A stretch of DNA of 64,000 nt from Vitis vinifera (lineage: Eukaryota; Streptophyta; Magnoliopsida; Vitales; Vitaceae), in NCBI RefSeq assembly GCF_030704535.1, contig NC_081810.1:6892501-6956500 (forward strand), read 5' to 3'. A program made the position numbers and the translations under genes. The notes below the pieces were generated by a model that made no database searches, was not told where the DNA came from, and saw only the letters and a list, made by a program, of their open reading frames with translations. Of the stretch, positions 24,661-38,040 are shown in pieces. Within the stretch, counting starts at the first letter, position 1, and each line of letters starts with the position of its first letter.

Positions 24661-26123
24661 TGGTTTTTCAATTCTACGTCAACATTCAACTAAAATTTGT
24701 ATTAAAAAATAGTTTTATATTTATAAATTATGCAAAGGTCAAAAAAGACGAAAAACGCATTTAAACAACTAATTACAAAAATATAATAATATTCTGCCAA
24801 GCATGCCGCTCCAACAAACTCAAGAGCCAGAGAGGACATTCAAAATTATAAGGCTGAGTTTTCAAATATAATTATTTTAAAAATAATAAATATATAAATA
24901 ACTCCCACATGTTCATTTGTCTTTCATCGAGCTGAAGCCTTACTCTATTATGTTTATTTATTTTAAAAACATCCCCATAAAGGATAGCTGTGATATGGAA
25001 AATGTTGAATAGAGAAGGGGCAAATTGGTAATTTAGGTTGCAAAATTGAGCCAATTAATGGACACGTTGTCCCATTGAATAGGGGTGCGAGAGTCGAGGC
25101 GGCCTCAATAAAGAGGATTGGTGGCCCTCCCATTCAACATTGCAACATGTTATATGTGATCCAAAGCTTCTCTGCTTGGGCCGGGCCTCATAGCTGTCCA
25201 AGCCCATCCCGTTAGGCCCACACGCTGTCTAGACGGTGGATGGTTTCGGGAGGACCGTTGGATGTGTGGATTCCCATTCACGGCGTTGACTTGCATGAAA
25301 AAGGTCGGAAATGAATGGTCTACGGAATTTTTATTTTAAAATTTCCTTTTTCTATTTCTTGAATTGTATTTTGTCGTTGAAAAATATAAAAATAAACATT
25401 TTTAAAAGTACTTTCTGAAAATTGGTCATTTTAGAAAATATTATAATATTAGTGAACAAATATTTTATAAATTCACACAAATGAATTTGAGAATAAAGAC
25501 ATTTTTTAAATGAGTGTATATGTTTTTATTACCAAATAATTTGATTTCCAGTCTTCCAAAACAAATTTATCTTGATTTCAATTTTTAAAAAAATTAAAAG
25601 CACATGCCAATTAGTGGTAATTGAATGGATAAGATCCATTTTTAAAATTCTCAAATCCGAATATAATGTATTGAAAATCAAATTAATTTAATTAATTAAT
25701 TTTGGTTGGTTGAATCTTAAGGTGCCACGTGTCCTGACTTTGGTAGAGTATAAAAAATAAAAAATAAAAAATAATAATAATGGAAAGAGTGTTAGAGACT
25801 AGGGAAGGTACTTCACCTATAATAGAAAGAGACCAAATACAGGCCCACAAAAGGCCAACTCTACGCAAAGAGGATGGGCTCCATGGGTGACTTTAGTTGA
25901 GACTGCCCATGTGAGCCCGACTTCAGTATCACAGATACCTAAAATGCCCTTCTGAAGCGTATGTTTTCTAGAAGCGAGGTAGGGTGAAAAGGTAAAAAGC
26001 ATTAAATAGGGGGTCAGTCCAAATTCACTCTGAGGAAATACCCCAAATGCCCTTGCGAATCGCATATTTTCCAGGACTAGGGTAGGGTGAAAAAGCAAGA
26101 AACAAATAAAAATGAGAATTAAA

Positions 26124-26143
26124 GGGGGAGGGGGGGGAGGGGG
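26124..26143 (+). other. G-quadruplex-capable G tract
   Basis: Three or more G-runs of five to eight bases separated by single A residues (ggggg-a-gggggggg-a-ggggg). The long run can count as two tracts, which meets the usual sequence rule for a G-quadruplex. It stands out sharply in this A/T-rich region. Confidence 0.6.
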
Positions 26144-27334
26144 CGAGTGGCGATTGAGGTGGGCGGTTGCGGGGAGCCCTAGACGTGTAGATTTCCAATG
26201 GGAGAGAGAAAGAAAATGGCGAGAAGGGACAGTGACAAATGCAGTGGAGCAGTTGGTCACATCACCCTGGGGGACCGTCTTTTTGGCTGTTTTTTGGGTT
26301 CTGAGAGGGGTGGTTGCCTCCCCTAAATACGGCGGCGCGTGGTGGCCACACTCCACGGCCAGTGGAAAATAACCCGGCTCTGTCTGTTTGATTTTAGTTT
26401 GGACTATTGGGTCTTGGAAAAAGTTATGTTCCTATTGTTATCACTTATCAGTATTTAGATTCCATTCGAAAATATTTTAGAAGTATTTTTATCCAACAAG
26501 TATTTATTAAAAATATTGGAAAATTTAGATAATATTTTTATCATTGTAATTTTAAAAAAATTACTTATAATATTTTAGAGTTTAAAAACACTTCCAAATG
26601 AAATATTTTTACTAAAAATATTATCATTTTAAAAATAATATCTAATTTTTTTTCATTCATCCACTAAATAGAAAATTTTAGGGGAGCTGCACTATGATTA
26701 TTAAAAAATAGTTTGGGATAAAAAATTTGATTTTTTAAAATTTTCACCTAAAAATTATTGATTTTTTAAGGTATGAATCCAAATAAGCCTCAAATTCTAG
26801 GTGAGTGTCAGATAAAAAAATTTTAGAATTGCTTTTTGAAAAACAGTTTCAGAATGGGATTTCCAAAATGGGGAATATGGGACAGCCTAAAAGAGAATAT
26901 TCTTTTTCAAAAAAAAAAAGAAAAAAGGAAAAAAAAATCGAAAACTAGAAGTGGTTATCCGCTGGCGAGTGTATCCCACGCGCTAAGAAGAGGGTGGGTG
27001 TGGAATTATTCTCCAACTCAATTCCACTAACCAACATTGTAAAAAAGGAAAGAGGAGAGATGTGAGAGGCGGTGGTTGGCTGGCGAGAGGGCTGCAATTA
27101 TCTACGGCTGGTCTCACTGAACAAAGAGCCTGAACCCCTTACGTGGAGCTGTGTAATTGGTGTTGAGTAATTATTGGTTCCTAGTGTGTTGGACTACACC
27201 ATCGGCAGCTGATCTTTTCCAATCGAATTCCAACATGTGTGCAGAACCAGGCTTTTTTAAAGGACAGTACCGCGTCGGATTACGACGCGTGCAATTATGT
27301 GGGAGACTGCCCAATGGGAGCTCTGTAACCGTGC

Positions 27335-27346
27335 GGTGGGCCCACC
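27335..27346. promoter_or_regulatory. Perfect 12-bp palindrome GGTGGGCCCACC, TCP-type site
   Basis: Contains both GTGGGCCC and GGGCCCAC, which match class II (GTGGNCCC) and class I (GGNCCCAC) TCP binding consensus. It lies about 1.4 kb before the MYB start codon. A second class I match, GGACCCAC, lies at 27505-27512. Confidence 0.4.
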
Positions 27347-28173
27347 ACGGCAAGTTGCAAAATGGGATTTACCATTGATCTGGACCGTTACTTTGGCGGC
27401 TACTGGTCAAAAAAATAAAAAATGATCATTCTCTGATCATCAGTCATTAAAGACCCCCAAATGATCATGTTTTTCACCCCATCCAACGGTCCAGATAAAT
27501 GATGGGACCCACCTCAGTAGTGCTGCACAGTTGAGCTTCTATCATTCATCATCAGCTGCCGTCCCCTGCTTTCCATAATTCAAAACCAAAAAAAATAATA
27601 ATGAAATTCATTTAATAGTGTTGGTTTTTTTATTCCTATTTTATTGTTTGTAGTTATTTTTAAAATTATAGATGGATAGATAGAGAGAGAAAGAGAGAGA
27701 ACAGAGTGTGCCTAGTATCATAATAAGAAGCTAACTTTTTAATAAGTTGCAGTATCCACAAACACCATACCCACCAATCACAACCCACCACCTTCAACCT
27801 CTTTCTCTGTTTCTGCTCTGTTTCTTTATTTATCTTTTTTTTCTTTCTCAACTCTGTTTCTGCTCTGTTTTTTTTTTTTCCTTTTTTTGGGGGATTTTTT
27901 TTTCTTTTTTTTTTTTGAATTTGGTATTCAAATTCGAGATTCATTCCTTGAGCCCTCACTTTCTTTTCGACTTATCTTTTTTATTTTGTTGGCTATTCAG
28001 TGGATACTTTTTCTTTTCTTTTCTTTGTTGCTGAGGGCGCAAGGAAAAGGAAGGAAAGAACAGATCTTTCCCACTTTTTTTCACTGCTACAATTCCTCAG
28101 AATTCAGACTTTCCCCTGTTTTCTCACTTGGGCTTTCCATTTTCGGCCTTTTTGGATTGCTTGAGCTCTTCAG

Positions 28174-28690
28174 GTATTCTTGAATTCTCTGCTCCTTTTT
28201 TCTCTTTTCCTAATTGGGATTTGAAGACGTCGGCAGTTGCATACTCAAGTGTTGCTTCTCAGTTGTGAAAATTCTGGAAGGTTTCTGTTCCATTTTCTTG
28301 GACTCTGTTTTCCTGGAAAGTTCAGATCTCAGTTGGGTTACTAGGGTTCTGTCTTGGAGCAGTGAGATTTTGTTTTACATTTTTATTTTTATTTTTTTGT
28401 TGGGGTGATTTTTTTCTTTTTTCTTTTTTATTTCAAAGATTTTGGAAGGTGGGTCTTTTCTAGATTCCTCAGGCCTATGCCTGTGTGAAAAAAGGTATTC
28501 TGATTCCTTACAAATGCTTCTCAATTTAACGCTGGTTTTGTCCTTGTAAACCCTCCACCTCTCCATTTCCCATCTGGGTTCTCTGTATTTTCTCTGTTTT
28601 CATCATTCCCAAATCCAGCAAAATCTTCCATAAGAAAAATAGCAGAGGAAAGGGATAAGAGAAAGTTGTGAATTTGGTATGCTTTTGTAG
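28174..28690 (+). other. Possible 5'UTR intron of the MYB gene
   Basis: A cag|gtattc donor near 28173 and a pyrimidine-flanked tttgtag acceptor near 28690 bracket a T-rich stretch just before the start codon. The upstream segment 27780-28170 is strongly pyrimidine-rich, like a leader. There is no direct proof of transcription. Confidence 0.3.
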
Positions 28691-28712
28691 TTTCCTCTCT
28701 CAATTCCATGCA

Positions 28713-29992
28713 ATGAAGTGGGAAATGGAAATTCTCTCCCCAGCATCCTATCTTTCCAACTCCAATTGCCTGCTAGAAGAGAGCAAGAGCTCAAGATGGA
28801 CTCCAGAAGAGAACAAGACGTTTGAGAATGCTCTTGCAGTCTACGATAGGGACACACCGGATCGATGGCAGAAGGTGGCTGCCATGATCCCAGGAAAGAC
28901 TGTTGGAGATGTTTTCAAGCAGTACAAAGAACTGGAGCTTGATGTTGGGAAAATAGAAGCTGGGCTGGTCCCAATTCCTGGTTATAGCACCTCTCCTTTC
29001 ACATTGGAGTGGACTACCAATCATGGATATGAAGGGTTGAAGCAGCCCTATGGACTTGGTGGAAAGAGACCTTCATCCACCAGGCCAACTGATCAGGAAA
29101 GGAAGAAAGGGGTTCCATGGACAGAAGAGGAGCATAAGTAAGCTTTTTCGATTATAATTCATTTGCTTTCTTAATTTCACTGTCTGCAACTGTTGGAATT
29201 ATTTTGAATAAACCGAAAATTTGTGCCTGAACTAGGATTTGCATTTGTAGAGGATGTTTTGATCCAAAAGGGAATTGTTTTCCATGTAGTTTATGGATAA
29301 GGGTATCTGGGATGGTTTCTTCAGATCAATCCACCTTTAGTTTTGTTAGGAGCTTATGTTGTAAATGTGCCTGCTGCTAGAGCTTTGTTGTGATAATTTC
29401 CTTTCTGTTTGTTAGGAGATTCTCTAGTTTTTCATGCTTTAATTTAGCCTTTCTGCTGGTTTTTTGACTTGGGTTTTCAACTATTTGCTTCAGGCTGTTT
29501 CTATTGGGCCTTAAAAAATATGGCAAAGGGGACTGGAGAAATATCTCGCGCAATTTCGTTGTCACCAGAACGCCAACTCAAGTGGCTAGTCATGCTCAAA
29601 AGTACTTTATCAGGCAGCTTTCAGGAGGGAAAGATAAGAGAAGAGCCAGCATCCATGACATAACAACAGTCAATCTCACCGACACTCGAACACCTTCACC
29701 AGAAAATAAAAGACCTCCTTCGCCAGATCAGTCCATTGGGGTTCCCAAGCAGCCCAATTCTGCTCCCATGAATAGAACAACTTTTCAATGGAGTCAACCA
29801 AATAGTGGAGCACCCATGGCATTCAATCCGACACATGGAAATATTTTCATGTCCTCTCCTTATGGAATGAACTCATATGGGCTTAAAATGCAGGGCCAAA
29901 ATCTGCATAGAGCTGCCTTTAATGAATCCTACATTGGACCTCAAAGTATGGTTTTTCAGATGCAATCCACCCCGCACTTTCCTCATGGATGA
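28713..29992 (+). CDS. DIV-like: DIVARICATA-like MYB transcription factor (two MYB/SANT repeats), 307 aa
   Basis: Two exons, 28713-29137 and 29494-29992 (TGA), with donor aa|gtaagc and acceptor cag|gctg; 924 nt total. MYB repeat 1 (about 27-78) reads [19 protein letters not shown], then [17 protein letters not shown]. Repeat 2 (about 131-185) reads [20 protein letters not shown], then RNISRNFV and the diagnostic SHAQKYF (174-180). The intron falls inside repeat 2. The tail is rich in S, P, N and Q, as in transactivation regions. DIV proteins are nuclear and bind I-box-like DNA. In Antirrhinum DIV controls ventral petal identity and is antagonised by RADIALIS. I chose [15 protein letters not shown] as the start; a second in-frame ATG (MEILSPASY) four codons later matches the usual family start equally well. 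Confidence 0.93.
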
Positions 29993-32900
29993 GGTAGCAG
30001 TTGTTTTGAATTCAACATGGCTTAGAATGCCACATCTTCTTTTCAGTTCACTAGAATAGCTGTGTTTGTGTTATTTTTCCTCGTTTTATGTGAATATGTT
30101 ATTCGAGACTTTTGCTAGTCCATAGTATTTGAACTTGAGGGTGACGGGATTATGTTTCTTCTTGAGATCTCAAAATCATGAAATGTGAAACCAAATAGGA
30201 AGGTTCTCATACTTGGATTTTCCTTGTATTTAAGATTCTGCAGCTTCAATGGAGTTCTTGAGACTTTCTCCCCCGGATCAGATACCATATTATACATGGC
30301 TAAGGTGGGACTGTTGAGGTTTATCCAAAGGGAATTTACATATGGGCATTGTTGTTGTTAGAATTCCAGAAATGGCTTTGGGACAACATAGTAGACTACA
30401 TAGTTTCACACCTTAGGAAAAGTTTCCTCCACCATGAAGATTAGGATGGCAGAAAGTGATGCACGCATATTGAGATTCCAAGTCCACGTGGAGGACGGAA
30501 ATGCAACAATGAGTGAGCTAAACATCTTCAATAATGAGTTGAAAGCTTAGCATTTTTCGGGGCAGTGGCTTACTTAAATAGCTGGCAATAAGCTTGTTAG
30601 CATGCCACTCGTGAAACATGACCCCTTTCATATTTGATCTCAAAAATGCATATGCCCCTTTGAGCTTTGCTTGTTCTCAAACTGTTACTCCTTCTACTTT
30701 CTGTACTTCATCCATAACTATGAGGTGGGACACGAAAAAAGCACTGCTGAAAACAATAACAGAAGTTAAAATTCACTTAGACCCAGTTTCTGCAGATTAG
30801 GCCTAAGCATTGGATGCTAACTTCAGAGAGATGGAGTCATAGAGCACTTTCCTCTGAATTCCTAGGTATGTAATTGTGACGTTTCTTTGTTTTTTTGACC
30901 TTGTATCCATTACTCACACATCAAAAATGGCCTAATTGACTAGGCTTGACCTAGAAGGCTTAGTCGAGGATGAGTCTACATTCCACTATGTGAAGTATCA
31001 TATGCTTCAGTACCTTTCCCTTTTGCCCCTTTGATAATCTTTCTTGGTTACAGGATCTTTTGCAAGAGATCCTTTTGACAAAGAAGAAGATCCCTCGTAT
31101 GTGAATGAATTAATTAATGATTAAACTAAGAGGATAGATGGAACAAAGTAAGATTCACGACAAATTATCTATGTGATTTATGTTTTCTTTTTGTTTAAGA
31201 TGTTGTTAACCACACAGGGGAACTGGTGGAACTGTTGCAGAAGCACGCTATCGCTTTGTGAGTCCATGAAAGCATCATTGTTTTGTAATTGTAGGTGTAC
31301 GGTAGCAACAGCCGAATGAAATATCAAAAAAGTTTTCTTTGCTTTTCTTGTATATCAGGGGGCACAATGTGTGACCCTGTTCATGGAGACAAGCACCATC
31401 TAGCTAACTTTTTATTAGGCAGAAAGAGCTCTTGACCTTTTCTTAGTCGTTGTGGATTATAAATTTATACCCTCTGAGCAGGCTTTGAGATTCTCGCCTT
31501 TGGTGGGGAAGTTTCATTCAACCCTTTCAGAACAGGAATCTCCTTCCTAATCAAGTGCCGGTTGAACTAATTATTTCATTATCCAATAAGACAATGAAAC
31601 AATGATGAATGACAACCCCATAAAGTTCCAGTCTCACCAACAAGAATCTTCTTCCTACTTCATTCCTTTGCCGCTAGACTAATGATTTACTAACTCCATG
31701 GTCACTTCTTTCTCCCGTCTCTCTCGTATACTTAATACTTAATACTTAATAGTTAAACGAACTCTTCCACCATGGCCGATTGCTGAACATGAACTATAAT
31801 TTTTGTCCCTTTTTTCATTTTCATTTGCATTTGCATTTGGCTCTACTTGGGGGTTCAGTTGGATCACATCCTCAAGAGTTGGTATCCCAAAGAATAATGA
31901 TAAAAGGTAAATAAAAACAAACTTTAATTTGTAGGGTGGTGGTACTGTTAACTTATTCCCTCTTTGTTATTTCTGATATCGTCTTTCTGCTAGTATTGTT
32001 GTTGTTGTTGCAGCAACTATCATGAAAAGCCTGGTAACCACCCATGTCACTTGCATATAGTATATTCAGTCCCACTCCATCAAGCAAAGCATTCAAAGCC
32101 AATATGAGCAGTACCATTGGCATTCCAATTAGCTTTTTCGGTAAGTGACAAAACTAACCACTTTCTTTATCAAAAGGAGAAACCTTTCTTCAAGTTGCAT
32201 AAGAAAGCACCTTGTCCGCTTTATTCTAATTTTGATCAATCCCTTAACCAGCTACCACCACATACATAATATCACAACTTCATGCTTTCGGTCACCTCGT
32301 TTCCTCGCTGTTTTTCAAAGATATTCTGATTCTTTTCTCTCGAAAATTCTTTTAGTTCATATCTGAGATGATGTTTGTATGTGCTGCTGCTCTAGAAAGG
32401 AACAGATGAAAGAAGCTTATGAGGGGCTATGTATGTGGAAGTTCTATTCTGTATGCTCGTAACTGGCCCACAGAGAGATCTAAGCAGAATCTCTTGTGGG
32501 AGCTTTTGTTCTCTATCAGATGGAAGAATATAGAGGCTTGGAGATGGGAAGATGTATCATATATCACAGTTCCATCAACTGAAATGATTACACCTTCACG
32601 AGTGAAACAGCTGATACTATGATAGCAGAATTCTTAGGCATATTTGGACAAGAGAAAATGGTTAAACAGAAGGGACATATCATATCTAATAATATTTACT
32701 GTGAACTTCTGCAGTCTCTTTCTAATCATTTTCAGATCAAATATCATAAATAGACAGATGATTATTGTCAAATTGTTTGCACTTATAATACAAATTATCA
32801 ATCAACTTCCTGGAAAAAGGAGACATGGGCCTCTGAAATCATTACAATTAGGAACCAGTGGGCATGGGAATTCCAGGGAATAAGAAACAACATGGGGTGA

Positions 32901-32994
32901 ATTCTTACACTGAGGAATGCAGACAACGATCCAGGCTGTTTCTGCATTAGGTCAAGAAAATTAGACCTTTGGCCATCCTTATCATCTGATCTAA
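29993..32994. other. 3-kb convergent spacer between the MYB and GH3 genes
   Basis: Holds the 3' flanks of both genes, which are transcribed towards each other. ORFs are short and lack domains. The only repeats seen are a CTTAATA triplication near 31728-31749 and small simple repeats. Confidence 0.55.
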
Positions 32995-35900
32995 TCAGTT
33001 CAGAGGCCCTTTCTTATTGTATGTCAATCCAAAACCAAATGGAAACAAAGGATCATATGAATTATCTTCAGGGTGCATTGGCAGTTGTTCAACGCTTTTG
33101 AACCATGTCACAGGGAGGCGGCCTTCAAAATCGTAATCCCCAAAGACAACATCAGTAATTCCTCCACCTTCACTTCCAGGCAACCAAGCAGCAATCAAAG
33201 CATCCATCTTTTCCAAGATCCATGGCTCTAAAACTAAGGGCCTTCCAGAGATGAGAATTACCAATGTGGGAATTCTGTCAGCGACTAGACTTATCACATC
33301 ATTGGCATTAAAGGGTATTATGAGTTCTGAATTGTCGCCGGTGTGTTCCGCATATGGATCCTCACCCACAACTACAATGGCATAGGAGAAATCTTGACCT
33401 TCAAAGGTGGCTGGTGATGGGTTCTGCTCATAGATCACTTCTGTTTTGTCCCCCACTGCTTCTCTAATGGCGTCCAAGACTGTCGTGCCTAAAATACAAG
33501 TGATCCAATCAGTTTGATGTCCAAAAACAGGGCAGATATCAGTACAATAATGATATTTGAGATCTACAAAAGTATGGCAAGAAATCATGACACTGATTTT
33601 TTTTGTTTCTTCATTTTTATTTTTTTATTTTTTTTATTTTTTATTTTTTGGATTATCATATCCACTGAAGCCATTCTAATTATTGATTGGCACTTGAATA
33701 TTGAGATATGGCTATTAGTCATTCAGTTTTGGGGCAAATTGTAACATAAAGTACATACCAATTGTTATTCTTCCACTGGCTCCATGCCAAGTAGCTGTCC
33801 ATCCTCCACACTGATATCCAAGATCATCAGCATGTGATCCAGCAACAAGAACTCTTTTGGCCTTTCTGTCTAACGGAAGAAATGGTTTCTTTTGATCCTT
33901 TCCATTCTTTAACAGAACTAAAGACTTGCGAACGGCTTCACGTGCTAGGTCTCTATGCAGCTGAAGAAACATTGTGATGGGTAAAACTTCATCTCAAGTC
34001 CTTTCCACACTGGAGTTGGATTATTGACAAATAACAGTTTCTATAATCGTGCCACAAGGTAGAATGCATTATAAAAATGATACTAGAAGCACTACTTTCT
34101 AGCTTTTGGTTAGGATTCCTCATTCTAAGACAGGCTATTTCTTTACCTTGTGTCATCATGTTGGGAGATTTTAGTCATGGATGCCCCTAACAAAAGGTCT
34201 CCCATGTGTATATACAGCCTGAATGGTAATCAGATTGCTGGTAATGGTGATTTTATGAATGTATGATCTGGTGATGCTATTGATAATTGAAGTTTTCCAG
34301 CAATGGCAAAACAAAGAGTATCCTAGTCTAAAGCAAGATGAGAACCTTACTCTAAATTCATCAATCATAAGATAATGACATAAAGGATTTCACAAAAATA
34401 TTGAGATAGAACTTTGAAAAAGTGAATATCAATCTTAAGATCCTAAAAATAAATGGCCAAATCAATTCAGCTCAGTGAGAAATGGGGACCCTTTGGTGTT
34501 TTCCAGTGACATGCATCAAAAGCTTGCTATAAGGCCTATCAGATATGTCTTGAGTTCTGTACACTTACTTTGCAACCAACTGTATCTAGCAAAGATCTAT
34601 CGCTGTAGGGATATTCGAAAAGCCCAGCAACTAATTTCACTCTCAGGATCCGTTCCACAGCATCGTCAATCCTAGTCATTGGTATCTCCCCTGATTCCAC
34701 CAAGTCTATCAAATCCTCCAAAAATTTGGCATATCTAAAAGGCACCATCACCTGCATTTTTCTGAGTCAGGGAAAGGGAGATACAAATTATGTAATCTAA
34801 AGCTTAAGCTTCAGGGAGTTTGATTTTAAGCTCTACCATGTCAATGCCTGTATTAACAGCAGTACATATGCTGGTGCGGTAGTTTGAACCATGAGGATTG
34901 GGTTTGGAAAGCCGGTCAAGTCCTTCCCAGTCAGAAATCAAAAAGCCCTGCAGCAGAAGATTTCATAGGAATTCAGCTAGATGTGCTAGTGTTGCAGCCA
35001 CTGCAAATTTCCAAAAACTAACAAAAAAATCAACAGGTGTGCCACCATGAGCTGATCTTAGTATACTACCCATGAATAAAGAAAGAGAACACAAGCAGAA
35101 GATTTCAGGATCACTGTACTGCTGGGAAAAGTTTCACCTACTGAATGCATTATGAGGAACATTGATCATTATTTAAACGCAATGTAATGAGTAAGATCAT
35201 GGTTGTTTACCTTGAAGCCCATCTTATCTTTCAAAACATCTGACAAGAGAAAACGATGAGCGTGCAGTTGTGTTCCATTCCAGCTAGAATAAGAAGCCAT
35301 GACAGTGGCAACTCCCTGAGAAATGCAGTCTGGATAAGGCGTCATATGAATCCTTTCTAAATCTTCGTAGGACAATATGGTATTGCCCTCATTTTCACCT
35401 TTGTCAGTTCCTCCATCTCCAACAAAATGCTTGGCGCAGGCAACAACATTGTGTCTGCCATCAGATAAATAAATCAATGAATACAATTTCTTAGGAATAA
35501 GAACAAGCAACTTGTAAGTATCAGAAGATACAAACAGAAGAGAATTACAATTTCAGATGTATCGCACAGGACTAAACCATGGAGACAGCCCTTTCCAAGA
35601 AGTAGTAATATGTGAGATTCATTTTCCTCCAATCAGTATGAATTTCTTGTTGTGAAGATGTGAAATGGTGATTGGATTTTTAAGCTGAATTAAAGATGCA
35701 ATTGGTTTAAATGTGAGAGCAGAGTGAACAGAAATAGATCCAATCTCTTTACCTTCCTGCTACAAAAGGGTAGCCCTTTGGGTGTCCTGGGGGTGGCTTT
35801 CCCTGCAAACCTGTAATAACAGAAGTCATCTTTCTAACAATGTTGGTGTCTGAGCTGTAACTTTCATAGCATCTTCCCCATCTGGGATCTCTGCAGACCT

Positions 35901-37930
35901 GCCAGAACCAATCTGAATGAATTGCTTGAGACACTAATTCTACAAGATAAAAGGAATGTTGGGAAAAAGAAAGGAAAATAAAATAAAAAACCAAAAATAA
36001 AAACCATCAACAAGACCTGTATGAACAAATGGACCCATCTTCCATTTAAACAAGAGAAACCTTAGTAGCAACATGAAAACTTGAAGGTAATATGTACCTA
36101 GATAATCAATAAAATTGTCTAACAAGCTCATCAATTATCCCATACTAACCATTAAGATTATGCAAGCATTTAATATTTTATCCTCTCCATAAGAATTCAA
36201 TTGTTGTATCAGGACTACAGACACTCCATTTTAGCATATAGTTTACTCGAGTCAATCCTATTCTTGGTCCCATTTGAAGTGATTGGAGCAAAACTACTCA
36301 CCCATAGCAGTCAAGAAGCCTGTCAAGTTAGTAGTTGAAGGTTGGAACTCAGGTGCTCTCCCTGTGAACAGGGGTTTTTCTCCAAATCCTTAGACTGCTT
36401 AGGAGGTGTTAGAAGTTGTTCACTTCCCATGAACAGAGTTTTAACCCCAAAATCCTATTTGATGTTGTTGCTAAATACATAGGATCCCATGGGTAGTTAA
36501 ATAACCTTAACAAACATGAAGGAAAAAAGAACAAAATATTTTGGTCAAATAGATCAAATGTGAATTTTTTTCTCTGAAGAACCCCAGTTTCTGTTTTTTC
36601 CATCTCTTTGTGCCAAGAAAAAGCTTCAAGATATAAACAATTCTCTATCTGTGACATATTAAGATTATCCAGAAATCACAGCACTTGGAGAATTTTGAAG
36701 AATAATTCACAAAACCCTGCTTATACACCAACAGAGAGTTTCCACATAACTGAAAATTTGCACTGTTCTTCCAAAATTTTAAACACTTGCAAACTAGAAG
36801 AAACCTTGAATTTAGCATGATATTACTAAAATAAGAAGCTACTGTAATTTTCTGAGCCTTCTCTTGTTAAGTTTACTGGTTATATCAATGATCAATTCAA
36901 ATAATGCGATAACTATAAAAGAAAGCTAAGATGAATATATTTTTATATGGAGAGAATGTTTACATTGACAATCAATCACTTACAGCCACACAAGGAGCAA
37001 AAGTATAGTGAATGCCACTTGCCCTAACTTCAAGAGCTGTTGCAACCCCAATTCTTTGAGCCAAATCTGCATCTCTATCACACATTTTAGATAATTAGGG
37101 TCCTGCAGCGAATATAGAACTCCTAACCTTCACTCTCCATTTGGTTGCCGAGAATATCTAAACAAAATTGATTCCTATGGTTCTTGTCATTTTGGCTTCA
37201 GAAAGTATAATAACTCACTTGATAGAATGTTCTAGTTTTCCTTGAGAGAAGTATCGTGCTAAAAAACAGCCAGAACAACAAATTTTATTTCAAAGCTGTC
37301 ATTGACGCATATATTCAAGCAGTTTGAGGATGCATTTTCCTTTGATCAGTAACGAATACTTGAGAACAAAAGCATTCTAAACTGTAATTGTTTTTCTTTT
37401 TCCCTCCCTTTTCTAAGCAACCAAACAGAGCAATAATATTCACCAAGAAAGAAATTAGGAACAACAACAAACCAAACCAACCTGGTGGCTCCAAGTCCAA
37501 CATTGTGGGGAAATATAGTGGCACCATAGATACTATTGTTGCCATGAACAGCATCAATCCCGTAAAGAAGGGGAATCCCAAGTCGCGATTCGAGCGCAGA
37601 CTGCTGAAACCCATCCACCATATCAGCCCAATCAGCTGATAATGCCTTGTCAAAAGGTCCACTCCCACCAGCACTAAGTATACTTCCTGAAAAAAGTATC
37701 AGCACCACCAACTGAATGAAAAAGATGCACAAAAGAACACAATCCATAAGTGCATACTGCATAATCAGATGGATGGTACCTATGGAGAGATCCTTAAGGA
37801 CAGAGGGAGTGGCAACACGTCGCTCGATCTGGGTCATTTGTCCAGCCTTTTCTTTCAAAGTCATCCTTGACAGAAGGTCTTTGATTCTTGCTTCAATGGG
37901 CTGATTCGGATCTTTGTATATGCAATCCAT
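32995..37930 (-). CDS. Glycoside hydrolase family 3 beta-glucosidase / exo-beta-glucanase, 608 aa
   Basis: Nine exons on the minus strand: 37930-37780, 37686-37482, 37074-36984, 35898-35753, 35454-35211, 34947-34837, 34751-34569, 33960-33759 and 33488-32995 (TGA). They total 1827 nt with every junction GT-AG and in phase. The N-terminal TIM-barrel domain runs from [20 protein letters not shown] through [22 protein letters not shown] and [10 protein letters not shown] to the nucleophile motif GFLISDWEG (Asp285). The second domain has [23 protein letters not shown] and [10 protein letters not shown] (486-492, acid/base region), and ends in [13 protein letters not shown] and [10 protein letters not shown]. 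Similar to barley ExoI: removes glucose from the non-reducing ends of beta-glucans and glucosides. The family is normally secreted, but this model starts MDCIYKDP with no signal peptide (see finding). A TATA-like box sits at 38041-38050. Confidence 0.92.
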
Positions 37931-38040
37931 GTCCTGTACTTTGCTCTCAGCAACTACACAGACTGATAAATGCCTCAAAATTTTCACTTCTACCCTGCTG
38001 ACCTTTCTTGATCTTTGGGAGAAAGGGGCAGTTGCAGGGC

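Larger units (their letters stand above)
24661..27650. other. Intergenic region upstream of the MYB gene
   Basis: No gene is supported. A G-box (CACGTG) lies at 25726-25731. Two imperfect copies of a 65-bp unit occur at about 25935-26000 and 26035-26100 (shared aaatgccctt and ggtagggtgaaaa). A run of Gs occurs at 26124-26143. A 179-aa ORF on the minus strand (25817-26356) shows no domain and overlaps these low-complexity features. TCP-type sites at 27335 and 27505 are listed separately. Confidence 0.5.

Noticed and set aside
25817-26356. 179-codon ORF on the minus strand
   Set aside because: Proline run from the G tract and no domain or family feel; it overlaps short repeats. Most likely chance in a G/C-richer patch.
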